Source: Folioceros fuciformis (taxonomy: Eukaryota > Anthocerotophyta > Anthocerotopsida > Anthocerotales). From it: DNA of 39,558 nucleotides. The stretch is from the NCBI GenBank assembly GCA_049999805.1, contig JBNGIO010006455.1, positions 1 to 39,558 on the forward strand, given 5' to 3'. How positions within the stretch are numbered: position 1 is the first letter of the stretch; every line of letters begins with the position of its first letter. A program made the position numbers and the translations under genes. This document shows positions 30,590 to 39,558 of the stretch, piece after piece. A model generated the notes under the pieces. The model was not told the DNA's origin. It did not search any database and was given only the letters and a program-made list of their open reading frames with translations.

Positions 30590-32109
30590 AGTTATTTATA
30601 CAAGATGGTTTTAGTATAGAGTCCTTAAGATAGACCAAGACTTTGGTTTTAATGTGTACATGCCTTTGCAATTTATGCTCTTACTACTAGAATGCAAACG
30701 ATAATACAATATGTTTTGCCACACCCAAGTGACGAAACATAATTACATGAATCTTAAGAACATTTGGAGGCAATGAGCAGGCACACACATGTCCTTGAGT
30801 AGGTATAATTACCTAAATCTTGAGAACATTTGAATGTCATTGCCTGTAAAGTTAGAAAGTGTGGTTGTCATATGGACCCAAGCATACATTCCCACAAAGG
30901 ACACAATACACATGCCAGACTCTAAGGCTCAAATCTGGCATTATCATAGCTCTCACCACGCGCATCCGACATCACGAGACGTTCCTATAGCTCTTTCATG
31001 CTCATTCATCGTCCTTGATTGAGACGCATTTCCTATCCCCTAAACATGTTTGTTTGTGCAAGCCTATGATTAAGGCACACTTAGTTTGCAATGGAATTTG
31101 AGCCGGTATTCCATGTTGCTCTCCATGTCACACAACCACTTGGGGGGACCCACGGGATGTCCGGCTTTGAAAGGCATGTCATCTTTTTGTCTACTCGATT
31201 TCTCCAAATGAGTCAAATGCTTTTTTATCAGTCTATGCGCAGTCGCCTGGTTGCGATCAAAGATGAAGGAGATATGAACCGAAGAAGCTTTTGAAAGGCA
31301 GTTCACATTTTGTGTGCCTGGCTGTCTCCAGAAGAGTAAAATCCTCCCCTATCATACATCGATGAAAAGCTTACAATGAGACGGACAAGCCGGTATGGAG
31401 GCTACTTGGCTTCGATCAAGGACAATAGAGCTACTACGGAAAGCTGCCTTTGAAACAATGATCACAGTTTCCAAGTCACTACTTTTTTTTCTTCTTCCTT
31501 GGCACTTCATCAAACCCTTTAACCGTTGCAAATTGTTTGAACCTTCATTCGCAGGCAGCTCTTGTAATGGCATTTGTAAGGGTCCTGGACAAGGCAGACG
31601 AAGCTAGGTGTTGTAAGCGTAATTGGCGCATGGTTTAGTATCGCTGATGCCCGCACCGCCACACCGCGCAGTGTTGGTGTACACAACGGGTTCAGCTCAC
31701 GGACGGAGGATGAGAACTGGTAAGGCCGCATCGTTGGGCGAAACGGAATGGCTTTTGGCTCTAGCCGTAAGGCCTGGCACAACCGTACCGCACGGGCTGT
31801 GGGTATCAACTTCCATAGGGTATCGATGTGTAGGCTAACGAGAGACGCACTCAAACGTCGTCTATGGACATGGCGGTCACGACACAATGGGGCCTTGGAG
31901 GTGGGTCCCACCACCTCGGGTGGAGTGTGCCTTTGCTTTGCACGGAGGATTAGGCTGCGGCCTCCTCCTCACCTCTGTATCTCTCATCGTCTCCATCTCT
32001 CGATGCCCCTTTCTGGAGGCCCCGCAAGGGCTGCACCGTCCTTTCTACAGTGTACCCGTGCGCTTGCCATGCAGCTGCATCCCTGTTTGATTCGGACGGC
32101 GTGCTCTTC
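30590..32109. other. No recognisable gene; a short imperfect direct repeat
   Basis: At 30739-30776 and 30806-30842 a TAATTAC-x-AATCTTRAGAACATTTG block is repeated with a spacing of about 66 bp. Two further segments near 31240-31305 and 31405-31470 share scattered matches (TGCGATCAAAGA/TTCGATCAAGGA, TTTGAAA). From 31620 the DNA becomes GC-richer. ORFs on both strands here show no family motif. Confidence 0.45.
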
Positions 32110-32610
32110 GGACTTCCTCCTGCAGTCATCACCAGCTCAGGATATTAAGTACGGAGAGACCTCCCCAACCCATCTCTCCACCTACATCTCTGAAGTTCTT
32201 GCCTCGACCTTTCAAGGTTGTCCTGGCCATGATGCGAATGCCCAAGAATATGGCCACAAACTAAGTGCCCCGGACCCTCTGGTTGGCTTTCCTGGGATCT
32301 CAAGTTGAGGACGAATGATGGAGTCGTGTTTGTGTGATGTGTGCACAACGTGAGATCCCAGTAAACCGAAATTTTCCCTTGTCAGTTGAGACGTATTTAT
32401 TTCTCCACCTCGGGGTCGAGAACATGTCTTTCCTACAACTCATAACAAAAAAAACGATCGGACGTTCTGGGAAGTTCCGACAACTAACAAGCCCATTCTA
32501 ATCAGAGTCGTAACAAATCGTTCCATTCTCAGTAACTCAACACCATCTCATCGTTCACGAACCTAACAAATGTGCTGGAAAAATACGCGACCATGAAAGA
32601 ATTGAGGAGT
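32110..32610 (+). pseudogene. Broken second copy of the TH2-like tail end and its 3' flank
   Basis: At 32190-32260 the frame LKFLPRPFKVVLAMMRMPKN parallels LKAMNRPLKAMPLAMMPMPQ at the end of the TH2-like protein (25872-25931). At DNA level the two share CTGGCCATGATG, CCTCTGG-TGGCTTTCC and GAGGACGAATGATGGA. The copy has a TAA after MATN and an indel, so it is not coding. Similarity continues into the 3' flank (CCTACAACTCATA, AACGATCG, CATTCTCA-TAACTC, CACCATCTCATCGT, ACCATGAAAGAA), matching about 26110-26335. Its upstream limit is blurred and was set by eye. The rest of the gene is absent, so this is a partial duplication. Confidence 0.75.
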
Positions 32611-32749
32611 CATCTAATTTTGTTGATTGCATTGAGATCTATTTGATACCATAGGGCAAGCAATCTGAAGCTGTTAGACAGAGTTCATGAAGTAACCCCA
32701 ACCTTAATAGCTCGTCCACCCACTGTTAGTCTTCCGCCCCTTTAGCAAA
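32611..32749. other. 3' flank of TyrRS; nothing else seen
   Basis: This short stretch between the duplicated fragment and the TyrRS stop codon likely holds the TyrRS 3' UTR (minus strand). Confidence 0.5.
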
Positions 32750-34677
32750 TCATCTTGTTACCTTGTAAGACTGCAGCAAATGCAAACGAATGCACCTGCG
32801 TTAGTGTTGAGTGCCAGCTAGTTGAGAAACCAAGTAGCGTGGAAAAACAAATCGAGACCGACCTTCACTTTTGCCAAAAGATCCTTTGCGTGCTTGTCAT
32901 TCTGGAAATGGTCTCTCACGGGCTGAAGTACCCGACAAAATATTAGAATCTCGTAATGTCAAACAAGCATACAGGTTCAGGGACTTTGATACGACACCTG
33001 AAGAATATCGTTGAGTGCCTTGGCAAGCGCCGGTTTTACATCGCCAGGATGCAAAAGGCCAGCTTCATAATCATTTTTCATCTCTTCAATGGTTTTGTAG
33101 GTCCTGGAGACGGTGCAAGGACACTGTTCAGCATGTGCCCAAAGTTATAGAACTAATTCACAACAGAAAGGATGGGGACGAGAAAGAAACCTACTTGTTA
33201 CCACCATAAGCTTCAGGACGCACCACAGAAAATGCACCAAACCATGGGATAACAATGTACTGAATGTACTCCAGGCAGGGATTTCCCTCGAAAACACTTG
33301 GGGGGCAGTAAGCTTTCTTGATTTTTGCGTTGACCTCGTCCTGTCAACCATTTCACAGTTTCAGAGGGTCGGCAACAACTCATAACAATATCTGATCGGT
33401 TTTGCTCCACTGGAACGACGACAAGCAGACAGTCCATCGAACTTCGTACCACTGTGTCTTCCATGAATATGGCAGAGTTGGGATCACTTTTTGACATTTT
33501 CTCTTGTCCTTGGAGTAAGCCAGACAACATATCTAAGAAACCAATTAAGTCCACGGACCAACCTGCGGGAAAAGCTGTCAACTAAGTGAAACACAAGACT
33601 CAGGAGTGAGGATACGATGTGAAAGGATGATGGGTTTAAATTTCTTTTTGATGAGGTCGCAGTACTCCCGAGCAAGGACATTCACTTTGCGCTGGTCTAC
33701 GCCAAGCTGACAAATGTCTGCCTGGAGGAACAAGAAACACACAACACTGGGCAAGATGTCAAACATGTAGGGTCAGCAAGCGAAAGACAGACACAAAAGG
33801 CGACTAACCTGAAGAAAGAAGATATCAGCACATTGCATACAAGGGTACATGATCTGTGCACCAGACAGGCTGTCTTGGTCGCTCCTCCCCATAATTTGAG
33901 AACATCTGGGCGTACATGGCGTTGTAGAACACCTCTTGAGGTCGCAATCGACAAGGAATCTCAACATCAGATGCACAGATAGCCTGAAGATACCTCGTAA
34001 GACGGTCCAATGAGTTCTTTCGAGCTATATCCATAACCAGTGGCCAGTAGGTTGTGCTTGAATTGATTTCATCCGAAGACCACAGGAACTTTACCCTTTC
34101 AAGATTCATTCCAACTGCTTTCCAAACTTCAATAAAGTACTGCCCAGTTATCTTGATTTTGTTTAGATCTCCTCCCAACTTGTTGTTTAGGAACGCGTAA
34201 TAATCAGCAATCCAAAATTTGAAGATGCAGCCTGCTTTCGTCAACTTGTTGACATTCAAGGCTTTCATCACTCCCTGTTCTTCACAAAACAAACAGCCAT
34301 CTTGTCACATGCTGATTTTCCAACTAAAATGCAACCATCATCACCTCCGACTCAGCAAACAAAACACCATGCTCCAAGCACCTGCGCTATGTGCATCCTG
34401 CCAGAAGGCTCAAAGCCATCGTAACAGATGGGCTCCTTCTTCATTTCCAGAAGCTTCAAGAGCTCCTCGTCCTTGATGCATTCCTCTCCCACGCTCCGCA
34501 CCAAGTCATACTTCTCTTGCAAGGTCAACCTGGACAAAGCAGCTGGGATCACACTCCCATCTCAACACACGCAAGCATCAAGCGCGCAAAAATGGAGGAT
34601 CTATCCTCGTACTCAGGTCGAGGACTTGAAGATTCCAGCGTCAAGTTCCCCACGGGATGCTCCAACGTATCCGCCAT
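32750..34677 (-). CDS. Tyrosyl-tRNA synthetase, cytosolic (archaeal/eukaryotic) type, ten exons
   Basis: Model: exons 34677-34613, 34529-34382, 34274-33994, 33905-33809, 33721-33616, 33532-33450, 33340-33195, 33103-32998, 32922-32863 and 32770-32750. Phases agree at every junction and all nine introns are GT-AG (75-109 nt). The product has 370 residues. The start MADTLEHPVGNLTL is followed by LTLQEKYDLVRSVGEEC. Class I motifs are GFEPSGRMHIAQ (HIGH equivalent) and GQEKMSKSDP (KMSKS). Tyrosine- and tRNA-binding blocks include FLWSSDEIN, QIMYPCMQCADIF and ADICQLGVDQRKVN. An in-frame TAG right after GGNK (33193-33191) is not the end, because the donor AA|GTAGG precedes it and the next exon restores TYKTIEEM. 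The last exon is a 21-nt micro-exon encoding SYKVTR and the stop. The enzyme charges tRNA-Tyr with tyrosine. No EMAPII-like C-domain is present, but a gene for one lies divergently next door. Confidence 0.96.
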
Positions 34678-35171
34678 GAGTGCACTCAAGCAAGCTGAGA
34701 AACGGAGCCCTACATACAGCCCAAGGAATGCATGAGCCGACTACTACTCGTCTTGAGACCTCCTAAATGAGGCAATCTTAAACAGAACAGGGAGGAGATC
34801 TACCTGTGTATCAACGTGTTAAACTATGTCTTATCTCGCTGAGAAATGTCGATCGCCTCCCTGATCCGCGATCAAAGAGCGTCTTTGAACGATAGCCACA
34901 ACAACAACGAGTCCAGTAGGGTGGGAGAATCACCATGGATTCTTACTTATTTACTTATTTTACTTATTTAAGTGTTTGATCATTAACTTGCGGGATCAGG
35001 TGAATATTTAATAGCAAAAATATTTTACTGAAAACCAAATATCACATAAATACGAGAAAAGACCTGTGGATATGCTATCGGACAGTACAATTCAACATTT
35101 TTCGTCGCTGTCGGATAACTAGTGTTCTTAAACCCTGATTCTGCCGGAGAAACAGAATCGAATCCCATGCC
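34678..35171. promoter_or_regulatory. Divergent intergenic region, probable bidirectional promoter of TyrRS and the tRNA-binding protein
   Basis: The two start codons face away from each other across 494 bp. The sequence includes an ACTTATTTACTTATTTTACTTATTT run at 34946-34970 and is AT-rich from there to about 35100. No other ORF with features is present. Shared control is inferred from the layout alone. Confidence 0.55.
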
Positions 35172-36160
35172 ATGGCGATGGCGAGAACTCTGGTAGGTAG
35201 GGCAGGGATAGTGGCTGCCCCGATGCCATCAGGTCGCACATTGTGTTTCCTCCCGTCCTTGCACATTTGTTCTTTACCAGGTCAACTCGCCTCCAACTCC
35301 CCGTCCCTCCGCTCCACCCCAGTCTTCATTCATAGCTTTTCCAGGTCCATCCTCCCATCTGCTGCTGTGTTCTTCGCCAGATCCTCGTCCGTATCTGCCG
35401 AGCAGCAGACATCTGACAGCGAAGGAGCTCCTGCTTCTCCTGCTGCTATTCCTGCGGAGGAGGCGGTGCCGGAGCTGAGTGCTTTGGATATTAGAGTGGG
35501 CAAGATTCTCAAGGCATGGAAGCATCCATCGGCGGACTCCCTGTATGTGGAGGAGGTAGATGTAGGAGAGGAGACCGGGCCCCGCACCATTTGCAGCGGG
35601 CTGGTGAAGTACATTCCCGAGGAGGAATTGCAGGTCCGTTTCGTGTTTGCAGTTGATGCTCGCATGGGGTTCTTCGACACTCTTTTGATTAGTGGTCCCG
35701 CAAACTTGGCGCAGGGTAGGTCGGTCATAGTCCTGGCAAACTTGAAGGCACGCAACATGCGTGGCACGAAATCGGAGGGCATGTTGATGGCTGCATCAGA
35801 CGCTGCGCATGAGAATGTGGAACTGCTGACTCCTCCGGAAGGCGCAGTGCCAGGGGAGCGTGCGTGGTTTGGTTCTGAAGAAGATGCAAACCAGTCTGCA
35901 GCAGCCACCCCGAATCAGGCAAGCAGGCTGGTCTCTTTGTCGTCCATGTGCCTGGAGGCATTTCCCACCCTCGCTACCCCGGTCGCGTGACAAATGTGTC
36001 TGCTTGCTGGTTGCAGCTGCAAAAGAAGAAGATTTGGGAGACAATCCAACCTCTTCTTAGCACCACAGACGAGTGTGTAGCCACATTCAGGGACAAGCCT
36101 CTACGGGTGTCCTCGGGCCTTGTGACGTGCAAGTCGTTGAAGGGCGCCAATGTGTCCTGA
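35172..36160 (+). CDS. tRNA-binding OB-fold protein (EMAPII/Arc1p-type domain) with organelle-type N-terminus
   Basis: Model: exons 35172-35633, 35715-35918 and 36017-36160, giving 269 residues. Residues 1 to about 75 are rich in Ser, Arg and hydrophobic residues with few acids, like a chloroplast or mitochondrial transit peptide. The tRNA-binding fold follows: LDIRVGKILKAWKHPSADSLYVEEVD, ICSGLVKYIP, VIVLANLKARNMRGTKSEGM and a C-terminal KKIWETIQPLL...VTCKSLKGANVS part like that of plant homologues. The first intron is 81 nt, a multiple of three and free of stops, so retention adds 27 residues. The second intron starts with GC, not GT (CAG|GCAAGC), and is 98 nt. Such proteins bind tRNA without sequence specificity and deliver it to synthetases. 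The neighbour on the other strand is TyrRS. The second exon-intron border is less sure than the first. Confidence 0.9.
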
Positions 36161-36760
36161 CCTGTCCAGGGTTTGCTCTTCTTCGCAGTGGGGTCATCCA
36201 CATTCACTTCTCCAGATCTCACAGCATAGCGAAGTATGTTTTGCTGCCCAGAGTTCATGGAGATGGGTTTTCTTTTGTCCATAGGAAGTGGGCTGAAAGA
36301 GAGCTCTCCATCCCTTGATGCGCGGAAGCTCGTTGCTTCCATTGTCTTCTCAAGGCCCTTCTGAATCACGCGGAAGGGCTTTTCCTCCCGCTAACAGTAC
36401 TGTACAGCAATGTCCTCAGGACGTTTTGTCAAGCACGCTAGAATCCAAAATTGTGCCCACAGATTGCTGTCCAATTCCAGGGTTGTTGACCGTCAGAGGT
36501 GGCAGGCGTTCCCGCAGAGACGCCGACGAGGAATGCGTCCAACGAAAACAAACCCGCATACGTTTTAAGGCCGGGGCAGGCATCCAGCCAGACTAGCCCG
36601 GCAAAGGGTAAACCAAGTAAAGCGCAACCCTACTCCTCCATAGTGGTGTTGAGAAGTGTGAAGCCAAACCTGGGCCTTTCGACGGCCAGGTACTGTGCAC
36701 ATCTGGATAGTTGTGCGGAGTGAGGAAGCGGAATAGAAAGTGTGTGCTGCAGCCAGCAGC
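36161..36760. other. Intergenic; no gene seen
   Basis: This holds the 3' flank of the tRNA-binding gene and the promoter and 5' leader of the MIF-like gene. ORFs of up to 130 codons exist on both strands but have no motif and overlap each other. Confidence 0.5.
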
Positions 36761-37108
36761 ATGCCGACGCTCAACCTGTCCACCAACGTGCCGCTGGACG
36801 GAGTGGCGGTGTCAGACGTGCTCAAGGATGCCAGCAAGACTGTGGCGCGCATCATCGGCAAGCCCGAGTCCTATGTCATGGTGGTGCTCAAGGGTTCTGT
36901 GCCCATCTCCTTCGGCGGCACTGAGGGGCCCGCTGCCTACGGCGAGGTGGTATCAATCGGCGGCCTCTCCCCGGACGTGAACAAGCGGCTCAGCAAGGCT
37001 GTGGCGGAGCTGCTCGAGTCTAAGCTATCTGTGCCTCCCAACCGCTTCTACATCAAGTTTGTAGACGTAGAGAGGACTGACTTCGGGTGGAACGGCTCTA
37101 CGTTCTGA
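36761..37108 (+). CDS. MIF/D-dopachrome tautomerase-like protein
   Basis: The ATG at 36761 gives MPTLNLSTNVPLDG and 115 residues, exactly the usual MIF length; the longer frame from 36740 would need GTG and is not used. Pro2, which becomes the N-terminal catalytic base after Met removal, and Lys34 (GKPESYVMVVLKG) are present. The C-terminus GWNGSTF is the trimer-contact end seen in animal MIF. The CxxC of animal MIF is absent (AAYG there), so thiol-disulfide activity is not expected. Plant MIF-like proteins have tautomerase activity in vitro and can be cytosolic or peroxisomal; this one has no clear peroxisomal signal at its end. No intron interrupts the frame. It lies head to tail behind the tRNA-binding gene. 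Confidence 0.94.
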   Translation: MPTLNLSTNVPLDGVAVSDVLKDASKTVARIIGKPESYVMVVLKGSVPISFGGTEGPAAYGEVVSIGGLSPDVNKRLSKAVAELLESKLSVPPNRFYIKFVDVERTDFGWNGSTF

Positions 37109-38335
37109 AGGCTCGCTCACCTCGCCCGCTTGCCGGCCGTAGGATATGTGGCAGGACCTCATGTTGGTTGATTGTGTGCTTCACATGCCTTTTCGTATGC
37201 TTGCATATTGGTTGCATAATGCACGATTGATTGCCTTTGCCTGAGTGCTCCACCTGTCCCGGACTCGGGCCCGTGCTGCAAACAGTTTGTAAACGTCAGC
37301 TGGAGCTGGAGCTGGAGCTGTGAATCTGAATGGTGAATTGCAATCTGCATAGCTCGGCAGCTTTGTCCCTTGCTGGTTTACATCTGACAAGAGCGCAGCA
37401 GGAAGAAAACGCTTGGTGCATGGCTCCCTACCGCTTTGATTGCTTCCCGCTCCATTAGCAGGAAAACCATGTGGATCAGGTTTTTCCGGCTTGGACCAGC
37501 CTCGCCGACGTCCATAACGTGTGCTTGGATTCTCCACATTCCTCCTTCGTGCAACGGACTGTGAAAAAAAATCTGTCGCAGACTCCTTAAGGTTTTCCTG
37601 TATGGCGTGGTCGACTTGCACCTCTAAGCCTCCCTAACCTTTTTCCCAAAATGTAACTTTCAAGCTGCCTTACTATGAAGTCGTGGAATGCTGGTGTACC
37701 TAGGTTCAAACTTTCGCTTTGGCCTCGCCAAGAGGCGCGCCCAATGGGAATATTTATTTCAATATGAGAATCTGAGCATATTGATTTCAATGCCCGTCTA
37801 ATTATGGTTGTGGTCATATATTTCCCAAGCTATTCTAAGCTATATATTTTATCTCTTCTGGTTATACCCTACACCCTTAATAAAATTACGATTCATTTTA
37901 GTTCAATTTTGACTAGAATAAGAGAATTTAAGTATAATGACAACATGAGCGTACATATATTACTTGTGGCTATGAAATACTAATTTGGATAAATGGCACA
38001 TAATTATTTTTCCTTTTTTTTCTCAACCGTATGTTGTATGCAAATATTCGGGGTGTCTTCCTTGTACAAAGGTCTTGTAGGGTTCCATGTCATCTCATGT
38101 TCTACCCTACTCTAGGGACTTCTTTTTCTTCAAACATTGCCAAGGCTGTGAGCCAATAAGGAACAATCAAGATTCTTTTGTGGACCATCACAAACACACA
38201 AAATTCTTATATCATAATCTATAACCTTAGCAAGTCTAAGAAAGATTTCCTAGCATATGGCAAGTTCTAATTGCCTAGAAGATGACCTTGCACATTGTAG
38301 TGATTGAGAATAGGTGCAAGGTGTATTTGAGAATT
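37109..38335. other. MIF 3' flank, then AT-rich DNA without a gene
   Basis: A GCTGGAGCTGGAGCTGGAGCTG run lies at 37299-37320. From about 37740 the DNA is AT-rich with no coding signal. The change in composition suggests a repeat boundary near 37640-37740. Confidence 0.5.
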
Positions 38336-39028
38336 CTAGATACAGTTGCCTTGTACATTGTAGGTGCGGATTGTTCTTGCACATTGTATTGTTCTTGTCT
38401 GCAAATTGTACCTATACATCCTGATTACTTTCCCCAAGGACACTTTTGGTTCTACTAAGCGCCCCGGCCCCCGTCGTAGAAAGCCGGCCATAACCCAATT
38501 CTTTTTCTTAATTTTCTGAGGAGATGAGGCTTTGAGACTTTCCTTCGCTATTAGTACCTGCCCCCAGATACGCCATGCTACCACCTTGGTGGAAAGCGAG
38601 GTCCTCCCACCATATACGACAGCTATCCAATTATTCCATCGGCCAAAAATGCAAGAGCTCCACACTAATCCCCACCATTGATTTGGCACCAATGGGTGAT
38701 CAGAAGTTGGATCTAACTCGAATAGGGTAGATTGTTCATTTAGAATTGGATTGGCCAAAGAAAAGAGCTCTTGTAGCTAGTCCTTCACCTCTCACCATAC
38801 CTTGCGTGCAAATTCGCAGTGGAAGAACATATGTTGGCTTTTGCGGGGGGCCCCACTACTGCATAGTTTGCACACATCCACCCCCGCCGCTACTAGCAAG
38901 CCATCCCATCGGTCGGCATTAGGTAGGCAAGCCTGAAAAAGGCACCAAACCATGACTCTGACCTTTGGGGGGATTCTGGCAACCAACCAAAGGAGACAGA
39001 GAGCTTCCTTTTGGAGTCGGGCTGACAA
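38336..39028 (-). pseudogene. LINE fragment with RT zinc-binding (zf-RVT) domain
   Basis: On the minus strand the zf-RVT signature of plant L1-type elements is clear: PPKVRVMVWCLFQACLPNADR, then CKLC, then QHMFFHCEFARKVW (about 38970-38795). After stops near 38790-38760 the same frame continues with WWGLVWSSCIFGRWNN and AWRIWG, the usual Trp-rich continuation. The RT itself is absent. It is a dead 3' fragment, of a different LINE type from the element at 26.6-29.7 kb. The upstream limit is uncertain. Confidence 0.82.
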
Positions 39029-39558
39029 GCTCTAATGAGAGGCCATCGGCCGGCGTTGCCGAGCTTCCTGTGGGCGAACCAGCCCGTGATAAATGTCCGC
39101 CGTTAGAAAGTTAAAGAAGGACCAGGAACAGGGTCTGCGCCTGACGGTCGTATTCCATGAAGCTCTTTTGGCGCACTTTTAAATTTACACCAGCCTAGGC
39201 ACATATCCATCTTTAAGCTGGTATTGAAAAACCGCATTGTTTGGACGTGTGTTGGATATAACACATAATCATAAATAACTAGAACACTGAAACATGAAGT
39301 AGAAGACTGAAAACTTTTCGACAAAAATCCAAATCGTCCTTCGAGTGCGCCGGTCTACTGGCGCACTGAACAGTGTGTTTCACTAAATCAATCTGGCTAT
39401 GTGCATGCTATGAATAAAAAACCTTTACCAGTCAAATTTAAATAAAGGCATATTGTACCACAAACTGCAAGCACTTTCAATCTACTTCTTTAGATCAAGT
39501 CATGGACGTCCTGGATGGCCTCAGAATCGACAACTATCTCTACATCTCTAAGACGTTG
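39029..39558. other. No recognisable gene to the window end
   Basis: Mixed-composition DNA with short ORFs only. It may include more of the LINE relic, but no motif is visible. Confidence 0.45.

Noticed and set aside
31748-32308. 186-codon plus-strand ORF overlapping the duplicated fragment
   Set aside because: No motif in its first part. The later part is the broken TH2-tail copy in a wrong frame.
33191-33193. TAG as the end of TyrRS
   Set aside because: It lies in an intron: the donor at 33194 and the acceptor before 33103 restore a frame matching the conserved C-terminus.
36740-36760. Seven-residue N-terminal extension of the MIF-like protein
   Set aside because: It needs a GTG start and would bury the catalytic Pro2.

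Overview
This window is nuclear DNA of a green land plant. The evidence is spliced genes with GT-AG introns, plant-type cell-wall glycosyltransferases, a plant-type TenA-HAD thiamin enzyme, and plant Copia and LINE retroelements. Introns are short and regular (about 75-220 nt). Gene-proximal DNA is GC-rich and repeat remnants are AT-rich. The sequence alone does not fix the species; a non-seed plant (bryophyte or lycophyte grade) is my best guess, held weakly. There is one 10-base assembly gap (N) at 5678-5687.

Layout. 1-5150 is transposon territory: the 3' part of a Ty1/Copia element with an open pol frame, an antisense ORF, a polypurine tract and a 3' LTR, directly abutting a decayed pogo/Tigger-like transposase on the minus strand. 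5150-8390 has no recognisable gene and holds a minisatellite containing the gap. 8389-11026 (minus) is a five-exon CSLC glucan synthase. 11027-17423 is a promoter plus a gene-poor stretch with a perfect palindrome, simple repeats, a G-quadruplex-type run and a tRNA-like fragment. 17424-18722 (minus) is an intronless GT34 xyloglucan xylosyltransferase. 21010-26000 (plus) is a TH2-type TenA/HAD thiamin-phosphate phosphatase carrying an unusual 757-residue repetitive C-terminal tail. 26600-29700 (minus) is a broken non-LTR retrotransposon with a C2H2 finger. 29860-32610 is AT-rich repeat DNA ending in a broken second copy of the tail and 3' flank of the TH2-like gene. 32750-34677 (minus) is a ten-exon cytosolic-type tyrosyl-tRNA synthetase, divergently paired with a tRNA-binding (EMAPII/Arc1p-type) protein at 35172-36160. 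A MIF-like tautomerase follows at 36761-37108. 38336-39028 is a second LINE fragment (zf-RVT).

How the genes relate. CSLC makes the beta-1,4-glucan backbone of xyloglucan and XXT adds the first xylose. They lie in tandem on the same strand about 6.4 kb apart, so the window may contain a small xyloglucan pathway cluster. TyrRS and the free tRNA-binding domain face away from each other across 494 bp. In animals these same two modules are fused in one protein. The TH2-like gene with its tail is the most novel coding object here.

Limits: exon borders were set by hand from splice consensus, reading-frame continuity and remembered family patterns. The TenA half of the TH2-like gene is not fully resolved.
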